The notes: generated by a model not told the origin, from the sequence alone. A stretch of 6,320 nucleotides of DNA from Clostridia bacterium (GCA_017396925.1 JAFQKM010000110.1:1-6320), one strand, 5' to 3'. Shown: positions 1 to 5,514, counted from the first letter of the stretch. Translations and numbers: made by a program.

Positions 1-10
1 AGAGATCCCT

Positions 11-1069
11 ATGAAAGACAAGAAAAATCTGCTGATGATCGCCACCGGTCTGATCGTTGGCGCAGCTGCTGTCCTGCTGGTCAAGCTGGGCAACCCTGCA
101 AACATGGGCTTCTGCATCGCCTGCTTCCTGCGTGACATCGCTGGCGGCGTCGGTATGCATGCAGCCGGTGTCGTTCAGTACATCCGTCCCGAAATCATCG
201 GTCTGGTCCTCGGCGCCTTCATCATGTCGGTTGCCGGTAAGGAATTCAAGGCCCGCGGCGGTTCCTCCCCTGTCACACGTTTTATCCTTGGCTTCTTCGT
301 CATGGTTGGCGCGCTGATGTTCCTGGGCTGCCCCCTCCGCATGGTCCTGCGTATCGCAGGCGGTGACCTCAACGCCGTAGTCGGTCTGGTCGGCTTCATC
401 GCCGGTATCCTGATCGGTATCTTCTTCCTCAAGAATGGCTTCACACTGAAGAAGCACTACAACCAGTCCAAGCTGGAAGGCATGAGCATGGTCTTCATCG
501 TTCTGGCTCTGCTGGGCCTGCTGGTTCTGGTTCCCTCGGTTCTGAAGTTCTCCACAGAGGGCCCCGGCTCCATGCGCGCGCCCATTGCTGCTGCTCTGAT
601 CGCCGGCCTGGTTGTCGGTGCACTGGCTCAGAAGAGCCGTCTGTGCATGGTCGGCGGCCTGCGTGACGTCATCATGTTCAAGGACTTCTACCTGATCCAG
701 GGCTTCATCGCCATCATCGTCGCCGCTCTGGTCGGCAATGTCCTGATGGGCAAGTTCAATCTGGGCTTCGAAGGCCAGCCTGTCGCTTACAACGATGCTC
801 TGTGGAACTTCCTGGGCATGGCTCTGTGCGGTCTGGGCTCGGCTCTGCTGGGCGGCTGCCCCCTGCGTCAGCTGATCCTGGCCGGTGAAGGCTCCTCCGA
901 CTCGACCATCACCGTTCTCGGTATGATCGTCGGCGCTGCATTCTGCCACAACTTCGGCCTGGCTTCCTCCGGCAACGGCCCCACACCCAACGGCCAGATC
1001 GCCGTTATCATCGGCTTTATCGTTGTTATTGCCATCGGTATTGCAAACATGAGAAAGGATAAGGTATAA
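11..1069 (+). CDS. yedE: YeeE/YedE-family membrane transporter, selenium-metabolism type
   Basis: A 352-residue polytopic inner-membrane protein of the YeeE/YedE family. The sequence shows many hydrophobic segments and a clear internal duplication. The first half carries FCIACFLRD (residues 34-42) and GCPLR (106-110); the second half carries RLCMVGGLRD (210-219) and GCPLR (282-286). Cys35, Cys38, Cys107, Cys212 and Cys283 therefore fall at matching places in the two halves. In the characterised relative TsuA (YeeE), conserved cysteines along the pore relay thiosulfate. The subgroup found beside TusA-like and DUF3343 genes is annotated as selenium-metabolism YedE and is thought to move a selenium or sulfur species; the exact substrate here is inference. 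The stop lies 4 bases before the next gene, so the two are surely co-transcribed. Only 10 bases precede the start, too few to judge its ribosome site or promoter; the N-terminus MKDKKNLL followed by a membrane helix is a normal start. Confidence 0.93.
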   Translation: MKDKKNLLMIATGLIVGAAAVLLVKLGNPANMGFCIACFLRDIAGGVGMHAAGVVQYIRPEIIGLVLGAFIMSVAGKEFKARGGSSPVTRFILGFFVMVGALMFLGCPLRMVLRIAGGDLNAVVGLVGFIAGILIGIFFLKNGFTLKKHYNQSKLEGMSMVFIVLALLGLLVLVPSVLKFSTEGPGSMRAPIAAALIAGLVVGALAQKSRLCMVGGLRDVIMFKDFYLIQGFIAIIVAALVGNVLMGKFNLGFEGQPVAYNDALWNFLGMALCGLGSALLGGCPLRQLILAGEGSSDSTITVLGMIVGAAFCHNFGLASSGNGPTPNGQIAVIIGFIVVIAIGIANMRKDKV

Positions 1070-1073
1070 TAGT

Positions 1074-1277
1074 ATGAATACACTCGACGCAAGAGGCTAT
1101 TCCTGCCCCGAACCCCTGATCATGACAAGAGCTGCCCTCGAGAAGGGCCTGCCTCTGGTCGTTATGGTCGACAGCATGACACCTGTCAACAACATCTCCC
1201 GTTATGCTGCCAACGCCGGTTATAAGGTCTCTCACAAGGCCGTCGGCGAGGATTTCGAGATCACCATCGAGAAGTAA
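1074..1277 (+). CDS. yedF: TusA/YedF-like sulfur or selenium carrier protein
   Basis: A 67-residue cytosolic protein of the TusA/SirA/YedF family. It begins MNTLDARGYSCPEP, with the family's Cys-Pro-x-Pro motif at residues 11-14; Cys11 is the expected persulfide (or perselenide) carrying residue. The length fits one TusA domain. Many clostridial 'selenium metabolism YedF' proteins are about 200 residues, with a TusA domain plus a DsrE-like domain; here only the first domain is present, as in the short E. coli YedF. The start is 4 bases after the yedE stop, and an AAGG at 1061-1064 inside the end of yedE gives suitable spacing. The pairing with YedE and DUF3343 supports a role in handing reduced sulfur or selenium between a desulfurase, the transporter and acceptors. 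Use of selenium rather than sulfur is inferred from gene context only. Confidence 0.9.
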   Translation: MNTLDARGYSCPEPLIMTRAALEKGLPLVVMVDSMTPVNNISRYAANAGYKVSHKAVGEDFEITIEK

Positions 1278-1282
1278 ACATA

Positions 1283-1306
1283 CGGGAACCGCTCTGCGGT
1301 CTCCCG
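1283..1306 (+). promoter_or_regulatory. Intercistronic stem-loop between the carrier genes
   Basis: In the 56-base gap between the TusA-like and DUF3343 genes, CGGGA-ACCGC (1283-1292) pairs with GCGGT-(C)-TCCCG (1296-1306). This gives ten base pairs, one bulged C and a TCT loop. No U-run follows (the next bases are AAAACGAG), so it is not a standard terminator. It could protect the upstream message from 3' decay or tune expression of the last gene. The role is inferred; the pairing is directly visible. Confidence 0.5.
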
Positions 1307-1333
1307 AAAACGAGACCACGGAGGTAACTGCGT

Positions 1334-1576
1334 ATGTACTATATTGCCACCTTTTACACCCATCTGGGTGCAATGACCTTCCAGAAGACCCTCAAACGTC
1401 TGGGCGACGATACGGCCACCATGATGCCCGTCCCCCGCGCCCTCAGCTCTTCCTGCGGCACCTGTGTCCGCTTCGAAATGCCTTTCGATGCCGACCGTAT
1501 GCAGGATGAAGATCTGGAAAAGGTGGTCACGGTGGAGGGCGATGTCTTCACCACCATCTTCGAGACCGAAGAATAA
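1334..1576 (+). CDS. DUF3343 (putative Se/S carrier-like) protein
   Basis: An 80-residue cytosolic protein of the DUF3343 family, also named 'putative Se/S carrier-like'. The diagnostic stretch is PRALSSSCGTC at residues 34-44. The family's core motif is a PR...S-S-C-G signature; here it ends in a CxxC (Cys41, Cys44), so a pair of thiols is available for persulfide/perselenide relay or redox chemistry. The start is fixed by a GGAGG at 1320-1324, 9 bases upstream of the ATG. It is the last gene of the yedE operon, 56 bases behind the TusA-like gene, and ends just before a strong terminator. Family members usually accompany SelD, cysteine desulfurase, YedE or YedF genes in selenium-using bacteria. 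No biochemical function is firmly established for the family; binding or delivery of selenium or sulfur is inference. Confidence 0.87.
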   Translation: MYYIATFYTHLGAMTFQKTLKRLGDDTATMMPVPRALSSSCGTCVRFEMPFDADRMQDEDLEKVVTVEGDVFTTIFETEE

Positions 1577-1587
1577 GTTTCAACCCC

Positions 1588-1619
1588 AAAGCCCGCCATG
1601 ATTCTCATGGCGGGCTTTT
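1588..1619 (+). terminator. Rho-independent terminator of the yedE operon
   Basis: GCCCGCCATGA (1591-1601) and TCATGGCGGGC (1605-1615) form a perfect 11-bp stem with a TTC loop. It is preceded by AAA and followed by TTTT, so the A/U pairs extend the stem. It begins 12 bases after the DUF3343 stop codon. Confidence 0.92.
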
Positions 1620-1683
1620 CATATTTTATCAGTTTTTCAGTTGTTTTTATGTTTTCTGTATGGCTTTTTCCCCCAATATAGGT

Positions 1684-1689
1684 TATACT
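1684..1689 (+). promoter_or_regulatory. Candidate -10 box for the DUF4358 lipoprotein gene
   Basis: TATACT lies in an AT-rich stretch between the operon terminator and the lipoprotein gene. This is the only strong -10-like word in the gap. No convincing -35 box is seen at 16-18 bases upstream, so the call is weak. If correct, the leader is about 140 bases long. The leader holds AT-rich dyads around 1721-1748 and a small GCGGA/TCCGC hairpin (1751-1755 with 1760-1764). No known riboswitch was recognised in it. Confidence 0.3.
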
Positions 1690-1833
1690 TATTTTATGTG
1701 CGCGCATTGTTGGATACCGGAAAATTTTTCTGAAAAAACTTTTAAAAAAGGCGGAACCTTCCGCAGCTTCCACCCGTCTAATCTGTGCCACCGCAAAAGC
1801 AAAGAATAAAAAATGAAAGGACAATACACCAAA

Positions 1834-2367
1834 ATGAAAAGACTGTTTACCCTGATGCTGGCTATGCTGACCATCTTCTCTCTGGCCGCTTGCGGCGCCG
1901 GTGAAGAAGAGGCCTCTGCCAAGGACTATACCGCCGAGGAGATCTTCGACGCCATCAAGAACGCCTACGGCGACGACTTCATCCCCGATGCCGATATGAT
2001 CGAGGAGGAATACACCGAGACCTACGGCCTGAACATGGATGATGTTGCCGAGATCAAGGCCCAGATGGCCATGATCTCCTTCCACCCCGACCGTATCGTT
2101 GTCGTCAAGGCCAAGGAAGGTAAGGGCGAGGCTGTTGAGGCTGCTCTGACCGCTGCCCGCGACAACCTGATCCAGAACGGCATGTGGTATCCTGCCAACC
2201 TGGCCAAGGTCAATGCTTCCCAGGTTCTGCGCAACGGCGACCATGTTGTCTTCATGATGCTGGGTGCTGTTGACGAAAATGTCGAAGCCACCGAGGAAGA
2301 TGCAGCCAAGTTTGCCAAGGAGCAGATGCAGACCGGCGTTGACGCTTTCAACAAGCTGTTCAAGTAA
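1834..2367 (+). CDS. DUF4358-family lipoprotein
   Basis: A 177-residue protein with a lipoprotein signal peptide: MKR, a hydrophobic core, then the lipobox LAAC, with Cys20 as the predicted lipid-attached residue. An acidic GAGEEE linker follows. The mature part matches the DUF4358 pattern known from clostridial lipoproteins: an EIFDAIKNAYGDDF-like helix, a central MISFHPDRIVVVKAKEGK strand (about residues 88-105), then ASQVLRNGDHVVFMMLGA (about 129-146). It should sit on the outer face of the cytoplasmic membrane; its function is unknown. An in-frame ATG at 1813 would add seven residues, but AAAGGA at 1816-1821 lies inside that extension and makes a ribosome site 12 bases before 1834, and only the 1834 start gives a normal signal peptide. 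The last 14 codons and the stop fall in a 46-base repeat found again downstream. It is a single-gene unit between two terminators. Confidence 0.88.
   Translation: MKRLFTLMLAMLTIFSLAACGAGEEEASAKDYTAEEIFDAIKNAYGDDFIPDADMIEEEYTETYGLNMDDVAEIKAQMAMISFHPDRIVVVKAKEGKGEAVEAALTAARDNLIQNGMWYPANLAKVNASQVLRNGDHVVFMMLGAVDENVEATEEDAAKFAKEQMQTGVDAFNKLFK
2322..2367 (+). repeat. 46-bp direct repeat, copy 1 (3' end of DUF4358 gene)
   Basis: These 46 bases encode QMQTGVDAFNKLFK plus the TAA stop of the lipoprotein. They recur without a mismatch at 2497-2542. The copies diverge immediately on both sides (A versus C at the 5' flank; AAAA versus GAAT at the 3' flank). This copy is in frame and translated. Confidence 0.95.
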
Positions 2368-2496
2368 AAAACGATCTGCAACTGCAAGCACGCTCCTGTG
2401 TGCCGCCGCCAATGCGGCGCCGATTTGCAGGCGATTTATTCGCCGCAAATCTATCTGATCTGTGGGGTCCTCGCAAAATCGCAGATTTTGTGGGGC
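2368..2496. mobile_element. Hairpin-rich 129-bp spacer between repeats, possible small insertion element
   Basis: A non-coding stretch bounded by the two copies of the 46-bp repeat. Stem-loops: GCCGC/GCGGC at 2402-2406 with 2414-2418; GATTTGC-(A)-GGCG at 2422-2433 with CGCC-GCAAATC at 2441-2451 (11 pairs, one bulged A); and CAAAATC/GATTTTG at 2474-2480 with 2484-2490. The arms share words (GATCTG at 2372 and 2457; TGTGGGG at 2461 and 2489), and GCGATTT (2431-2437) can alternatively pair with AAATCGC (2476-2482). ATCTGC near the left end (2373-2378) and GCAGAT at the right junction (2497-2502) form a short terminal inverted repeat. There is no transposase or credible ORF. The layout resembles a REP/MITE-like palindromic element, but no known family was recognised, and a non-mobile duplication is possible. 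Confidence 0.45.
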
Positions 2497-2542
2497 GCAG
2501 ATGCAGACCGGCGTTGACGCTTTCAACAAGCTGTTCAAGTAA
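2497..2542 (+). repeat. 46-bp direct repeat, copy 2 (untranslated duplicate of gene end)
   Basis: An exact second copy of the last 14 codons plus stop of the DUF4358 gene, 175 bases after the first. It follows the stop codon of the gene and has no start codon or ribosome site of its own that would use this frame. It is directly followed by GAATGAACC and the terminator at 2559, which is where the gene probably ended before the insertion or duplication. Confidence 0.95.
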
Positions 2543-2557
2543 GAATGAACCCTATGC

Positions 2558-2588
2558 ACAGGGCGGCCCGACCGGCCGCCCTGTTTTT
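2558..2588 (+). terminator. Rho-independent terminator after the DUF4358 unit
   Basis: CAGGGCGGCC (2559-2568) and GGCCGCCCTG (2574-2583) form a perfect 10-bp GC-rich stem with a CGACC loop, followed by TTTTT (2584-2588). An extra A-T pair (2558/2584) is possible. It lies 16 bases after the second repeat copy, and its U-run ends only 32 bases before the MBOAT start codon. Confidence 0.92.
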
Positions 2589-2620
2589 ACGAAAATACCT
2601 CTGTTTTAAGGAGACCGTTT

Positions 2621-4009
2621 ATGATCTTCAGCAGTCCGCTTTTCATCGCCCTCTACCTGCCTGTGGTACTGGCGATCTACTACATCAGTCCCCGTAAAAT
2701 CAAAAATCTGATGCTGTTCATGGCCAGCCTGCTCTTCTATGGATGGGGCGAGCCGGTTTATGTCAGCCTGATGATCTTCTCGACCGTTGTCGACTATACC
2801 CACGGCAAGATGGTCGATAAATACCGCGGCACACAGAAGGCCAAATACTGGCTTCTGTCGTCGGTCATCATCAACCTCGGCCTGCTGGGCATTTTCAAAT
2901 ACAGCGGCTTCCTGGCCGGCACCATCAACAGCCTGTTTGGCCTGAATCTTCCCGTTCCCCAGCTGGCCCTGCCCATCGGCATTTCCTTCTACACCTTCCA
3001 GACCATGAGCTACACCATCGACGTCTATCGCGGTGATGCCCCCATGCAGAAGGACATCATCGCCTTCGGCACCTATGTCGCCCTCTTCCCCCAGCTGATC
3101 GCCGGCCCCATCGTCCGTTATCTGGATGTTGCCGAGCAGATGAAGGGCCGTACCCATTCGGTAGACAAGTTCGGCGAAGGTGCTTCCCGCTTTGTCTGCG
3201 GCCTGAGCAAGAAAGTCCTGCTGGCCAACACCTTCGGCCAGGTATGGGAGCTGATGAGCGGCGGCAGCCTCAGCCTGCTGGGCAGCTGGCTCGGTATTCT
3301 GTGCTTTGCCCTGCAGATCTATTTCGACTTCTCCGGCTATTCCGATATGGCCATCGGTCTGGGCCGCATGCTTGGTTTCAAGTTCATCGAGAACTTCAAC
3401 TACCCCTACATCTCCAAATCGATCACCGAGTTCTGGCGCAGATGGCATATGTCACTGGGCACCTGGTTCCGTGAATATGTCTATATCCCTCTTGGCGGCA
3501 ACCGCAAGGGTCCCCGCCGCCAGATCTTCAATATGCTGGTCGTCTGGCTGGCCACCGGCATCTGGCACGGTGCAGGCTGGAACTTCCTGCTGTGGGGCCT
3601 CTATTATTTCATCTTCCTCGTGCTGGAAAAGACCTTCCTGCTGAAGCACCTCAACAAGTCCCGCGTATGGAGCCATATCTACACTCTGATCGTTGTTCTC
3701 TTCGGCTGGGTACTCTTTGCACTGGAGGATATGCGCCTCGTCTGGGCCTATATGCGTGCCCTGCTGGGCATCGGTGTTCCCGTGGCTAACGGCAGCGCCC
3801 TCTATTATCTGACCACTCTGGCTCCTCTGCTGGTCTGCGGCGTCATCGGCTCGACCCCTCTGCCCCATAAGCTCTACGGCAAGCTGACCGAAAAAGACGG
3901 CATCCCTGCCGCTGCACTGGCCGGCATTCTGCTGGTGATCGGCTTCCTGTCGAGCACCGCCTATCTGGTCGCCGGCACCTACAACCCCTTCCTCTATTTC
4001 CGTTTCTAA
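2621..4009 (+). CDS. MBOAT-family membrane O-acyltransferase (AlgI/DltB-like)
   Basis: A 462-residue polytopic membrane protein, normal length for AlgI-type MBOATs. These enzymes pass acyl groups (usually acetyl) from a cytoplasmic donor across the membrane toward an extracellular polymer. Visible family features: N-terminal FSSPLFIALYLPVVLAIYY; LPIGISFYTFQTMSYTIDVYRG (residues 117-138); QLIAGPIVRY (158-167); QIYFDFSGYSDMAIGLGRMLGF (232-253); the FWRRWHMSLGTWFREYVYIPLGG block (271-293); and ATGIWHGAGWNFLLWG (311-326), whose His316 is the expected catalytic histidine. His276 is also in the conserved block. An AAGGAG at 2608-2613, 7 bases before the ATG, fixes the start. The DHHW gene follows after 12 bases, as in AlgI/AlgJ-type pairs. 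The acceptor polymer (teichoic acid, peptidoglycan, exopolysaccharide) cannot be told from this window; there are no dlt genes, which argues against DltB itself. Confidence 0.93.
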   Translation: MIFSSPLFIALYLPVVLAIYYISPRKIKNLMLFMASLLFYGWGEPVYVSLMIFSTVVDYTHGKMVDKYRGTQKAKYWLLSSVIINLGLLGIFKYSGFLAGTINSLFGLNLPVPQLALPIGISFYTFQTMSYTIDVYRGDAPMQKDIIAFGTYVALFPQLIAGPIVRYLDVAEQMKGRTHSVDKFGEGASRFVCGLSKKVLLANTFGQVWELMSGGSLSLLGSWLGILCFALQIYFDFSGYSDMAIGLGRMLGFKFIENFNYPYISKSITEFWRRWHMSLGTWFREYVYIPLGGNRKGPRRQIFNMLVVWLATGIWHGAGWNFLLWGLYYFIFLVLEKTFLLKHLNKSRVWSHIYTLIVVLFGWVLFALEDMRLVWAYMRALLGIGVPVANGSALYYLTTLAPLLVCGVIGSTPLPHKLYGKLTEKDGIPAAALAGILLVIGFLSSTAYLVAGTYNPFLYFRF

Positions 4010-4021
4010 GGAGGCCTATCC

Positions 4022-5119
4022 ATGAAAAGCAAAAAAGCCATCACCGCTGCAGCCCTCTTTCTGGTGCTGCTCTTCGGTATTTCGATCTGCTTCCTGCTGC
4101 TGCCCAAGCGCGGCTATTCGGACAATGAGAATCGCTATCTGACCGCCAAACCCGCCTTTTCTCTGGAAAGCCTCTTCAGCGGCGAATTCACCGCCCAGTA
4201 TGAAAGCTATGTCACCGACGGTTTCCCCTTCCGAGATATGTGGATCTCGGTCAAGAGCCGTCTCGATCTGGCGCTGGGCCGCAAGGATACCGGTGGTGTC
4301 CACATCACCGACGATGGCTGGCAGATCGAGATGTTCACCGACATCGACGAGGAACAGTATGAGAAAAACCTCAACTACCTCCGCGCAGCCAAGGAATTCT
4401 ATGCCGACAAGCTGGACAGCTTCGACGTCCTGCTGGTCCCCACCGCTGCCGAAGTCCTCAAAGACAAGATCGGCACCGAGACCCCCAATGTCGATCAGGC
4501 TGCCCTGCTGGCACAGGCCGAAGACCTGCTGAGTGCCGACTGTCTGGCGGCACTGACCCCTCACACCAACCAATACATCTATTACCGCAACGACCATCAC
4601 TGGACCTCGCTGGGCGCCTTTTACTGCTATGAGGCGCTGATGGGCGACATTGCTCTGCCCATCGGCCAGTTCACACAGGAGACCCTGAGCAACCAGTTCC
4701 TGGGTACTACCTTCTCCAAGACCGGCATCTGGTTCAAACAGGATACCATCGATGCCTACCTCTACGGCTATCCCACCATGGAACACAACATGGACGGCAA
4801 TGTCATCGAAGGCATCTACGACCGCTCCTATCTGTCGGTCAAGGACAAGTATTCGGTCTATCTCAGCGGCAATCAGGCCGTCACCAAGATCGACACCGGT
4901 AATGTAGGCGACAAGCTGATCCTGGTCAAGGACTCCTACGCCAACACCTTTGTTCAGTTCCTGCTGCCCTACTATTCCGAGATCCACGTGGTCGACCTGC
5001 GCAGCTTCGGCATGAGCCTGGCGGCTTATATCGAACAGCAGGAGATCGATGATATGCTGGTTCTCTACAATCTCAAGGGTTTCTCGGAAGAGACCTCGCT
5101 GTTCCGTATCACAAAATAA
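4022..5119 (+). CDS. DHHW-family protein (AlgJ/AlgX-like SGNH-fold acetyltransferase partner)
   Basis: A 365-residue protein with one N-terminal membrane anchor (about residues 6-28) and an extracytoplasmic domain. Family landmarks are YSDNENRYL (32-40), the GFPFRD segment (67-72), YYRNDHHWTSLGAFY (187-201) and KDSYANTF (303-310). The DHHW motif is at 191-194. Asp191 and His193, with Ser305 downstream, reproduce the D-x-H ... S order of the catalytic triad in AlgX/AlgJ acetyltransferases, so the protein probably transfers or removes acetyl groups on a surface glycan. Its partner is the MBOAT protein encoded just upstream. AAGGAGG at 4008-4014 overlaps the MBOAT stop codon and sits 7 bases before this ATG, a strong and start-deciding ribosome site that also suggests translational coupling. 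The pair ends at a terminator 15 bases after the stop. Acetyl as the group and the specific polymer are inference. Confidence 0.9.
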   Translation: MKSKKAITAAALFLVLLFGISICFLLLPKRGYSDNENRYLTAKPAFSLESLFSGEFTAQYESYVTDGFPFRDMWISVKSRLDLALGRKDTGGVHITDDGWQIEMFTDIDEEQYEKNLNYLRAAKEFYADKLDSFDVLLVPTAAEVLKDKIGTETPNVDQAALLAQAEDLLSADCLAALTPHTNQYIYYRNDHHWTSLGAFYCYEALMGDIALPIGQFTQETLSNQFLGTTFSKTGIWFKQDTIDAYLYGYPTMEHNMDGNVIEGIYDRSYLSVKDKYSVYLSGNQAVTKIDTGNVGDKLILVKDSYANTFVQFLLPYYSEIHVVDLRSFGMSLAAYIEQQEIDDMLVLYNLKGFSEETSLFRITK

Positions 5120-5134
5120 ACGATTTTCCGTTCT

Positions 5135-5166
5135 GCCTGTCCGGGTCATCTCCGGACAGGCTTTTT
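5135..5166 (+). terminator. Rho-independent terminator of the MBOAT-DHHW operon
   Basis: GCCTGTCCGG (5135-5144) pairs perfectly with CCGGACAGGC (5152-5161) around the loop GTCATCT, followed by TTTTT (5162-5166). It starts 15 bases past the DHHW stop codon. Confidence 0.93.
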
Positions 5167-5445
5167 CTGTACCCGATAATTTCTTTGACATTTTCCAGCC
5201 TTCCCCCGCCCTGATGCTGGAGGCCTTTGAAAAGGCCGCCGCCTTTACGCGTATGGGTGCCGGCAAGGGCTGGAACATCACCATCAGCCATGGCGGCAAT
5301 ATGCGTGACGCCGTTCTGCGGAACGGGTTTCGCCTGTTTTCTGTGGAAAACAATGGCGGGTCGGGGTGTTTTTGCCCGGCACATGTCCGTGCAAAAACCA
5401 ATTTAAAAATGACCTCACTTTAATTGTCCTATACTATTCAGACAT
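5167..5445. other. Gap without a convincing gene: possible coding remnant and hairpin run
   Basis: No confident gene lies between the two terminators. On the + strand an open frame from ATG 5214 to TAA 5423 (69 residues, MLEAFEKAAAFTRMGAGKG...) uses codons like those of the neighbours over its first two thirds, but it has no ribosome site and no recognised family; it may be a decayed gene fragment. The same stretch holds successive hairpins: GGCCTT/AAGGCC (5222-5237), CCGTTC/GAACGG with loop TGCG (5311-5326), TTTTC/GAAAA with loop TGTG (5337-5350), and GTTTTTGC/GCAAAAAC (5368-5375 with 5391-5398, extended inward by CGG/CCG). TTGACA at 5185-5190 has no matching -10. TATACT at 5430-5435 has no matching -35. 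Confidence 0.3.
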
Positions 5446-5474
5446 AAAAAGCCCCGCCGATGGCGGGGCTTTTT
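5446..5474. terminator. Symmetric (bidirectional) terminator
   Basis: AAAAAGCCCCGCC (5446-5458) and GGCGGGGCTTTTT (5462-5474) form a perfect 13-bp stem with a GAT loop. Because A-tract and T-tract flank the GC stem on both sides, it can stop transcription in either direction. Its main user is most likely the leftward gene whose stop codon is at 5515; it would also catch any rightward read-through past 5166. Confidence 0.88.
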
Positions 5475-5480
5475 ACTTTA

Positions 5481-5506
5481 TGTAATTTTAAATATCGCAA
5501 ATTACA
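5481..5506. repeat. 8-bp inverted repeat downstream of the leftward gene
   Basis: TGTAATTT (5481-5488) and AAATTACA (5499-5506) form a perfect dyad with a 10-base loop, between the leftward stop codon and the terminator. It is AT-rich, so the RNA stem would be weak; it could be a protein site or part of the 3' end structure. No role is assigned. Confidence 0.35.
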
Positions 5507-5514
5507 AATGGTAT

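Noticed and set aside
1041..1070. TTGCAA - 18 bases - TATAAT promoter-like match at the end of yedE
   Set aside because: Transcription would begin at about 1077, after the ATG of the next gene at 1074, so it could not serve that gene normally. TATAAT here is better explained as the stop-codon region GTATAATAG.
1283..1306. SECIS element for selenocysteine insertion
   Set aside because: Bacterial SECIS hairpins lie just downstream of an in-frame UGA inside a coding gene. This stem is intergenic after a TAA stop, and no in-frame UGA readthrough is indicated.
2322..2542. CRISPR array or tandem repeat
   Set aside because: Only two copies exist, the repeat is coding sequence of the adjacent gene, and the spacer is 129 bases with internal hairpins. 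No further units or cas genes are seen.
1354..2559. Long leftward open frame (401 codons) across the DUF3343 and DUF4358 genes
   Set aside because: It runs antisense through two well-supported genes, a terminator and the repeat spacer. Its composition (rich in H, Q, V, L, G) is that of an antisense frame of GC-rich coding DNA, and no ribosome site was seen.
2400..2609. Small rightward frame spanning the spacer and second repeat copy
   Set aside because: It reads the repeat in a different frame from the real gene, includes the terminator hairpin, and has no ribosome site.
2606..3448. Leftward open frame of 280 codons opposite the MBOAT gene
   Set aside because: The MBOAT frame has clear conserved motifs; the opposite frame is low-complexity antisense translation.
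5185..5190. TTGACA as a -35 box for a small RNA in the gap
   Set aside because: The bases at 16-18 spacing read CGCCCT/GCCCTG/CCCTGA, with no resemblance to a -10 box.
4016..5401. Leftward open frame of 461 codons opposite the DHHW gene
   Set aside because: It is a mirror of the DHHW coding frame, crosses the operon terminator, and shows no recognisable domain or start signal.
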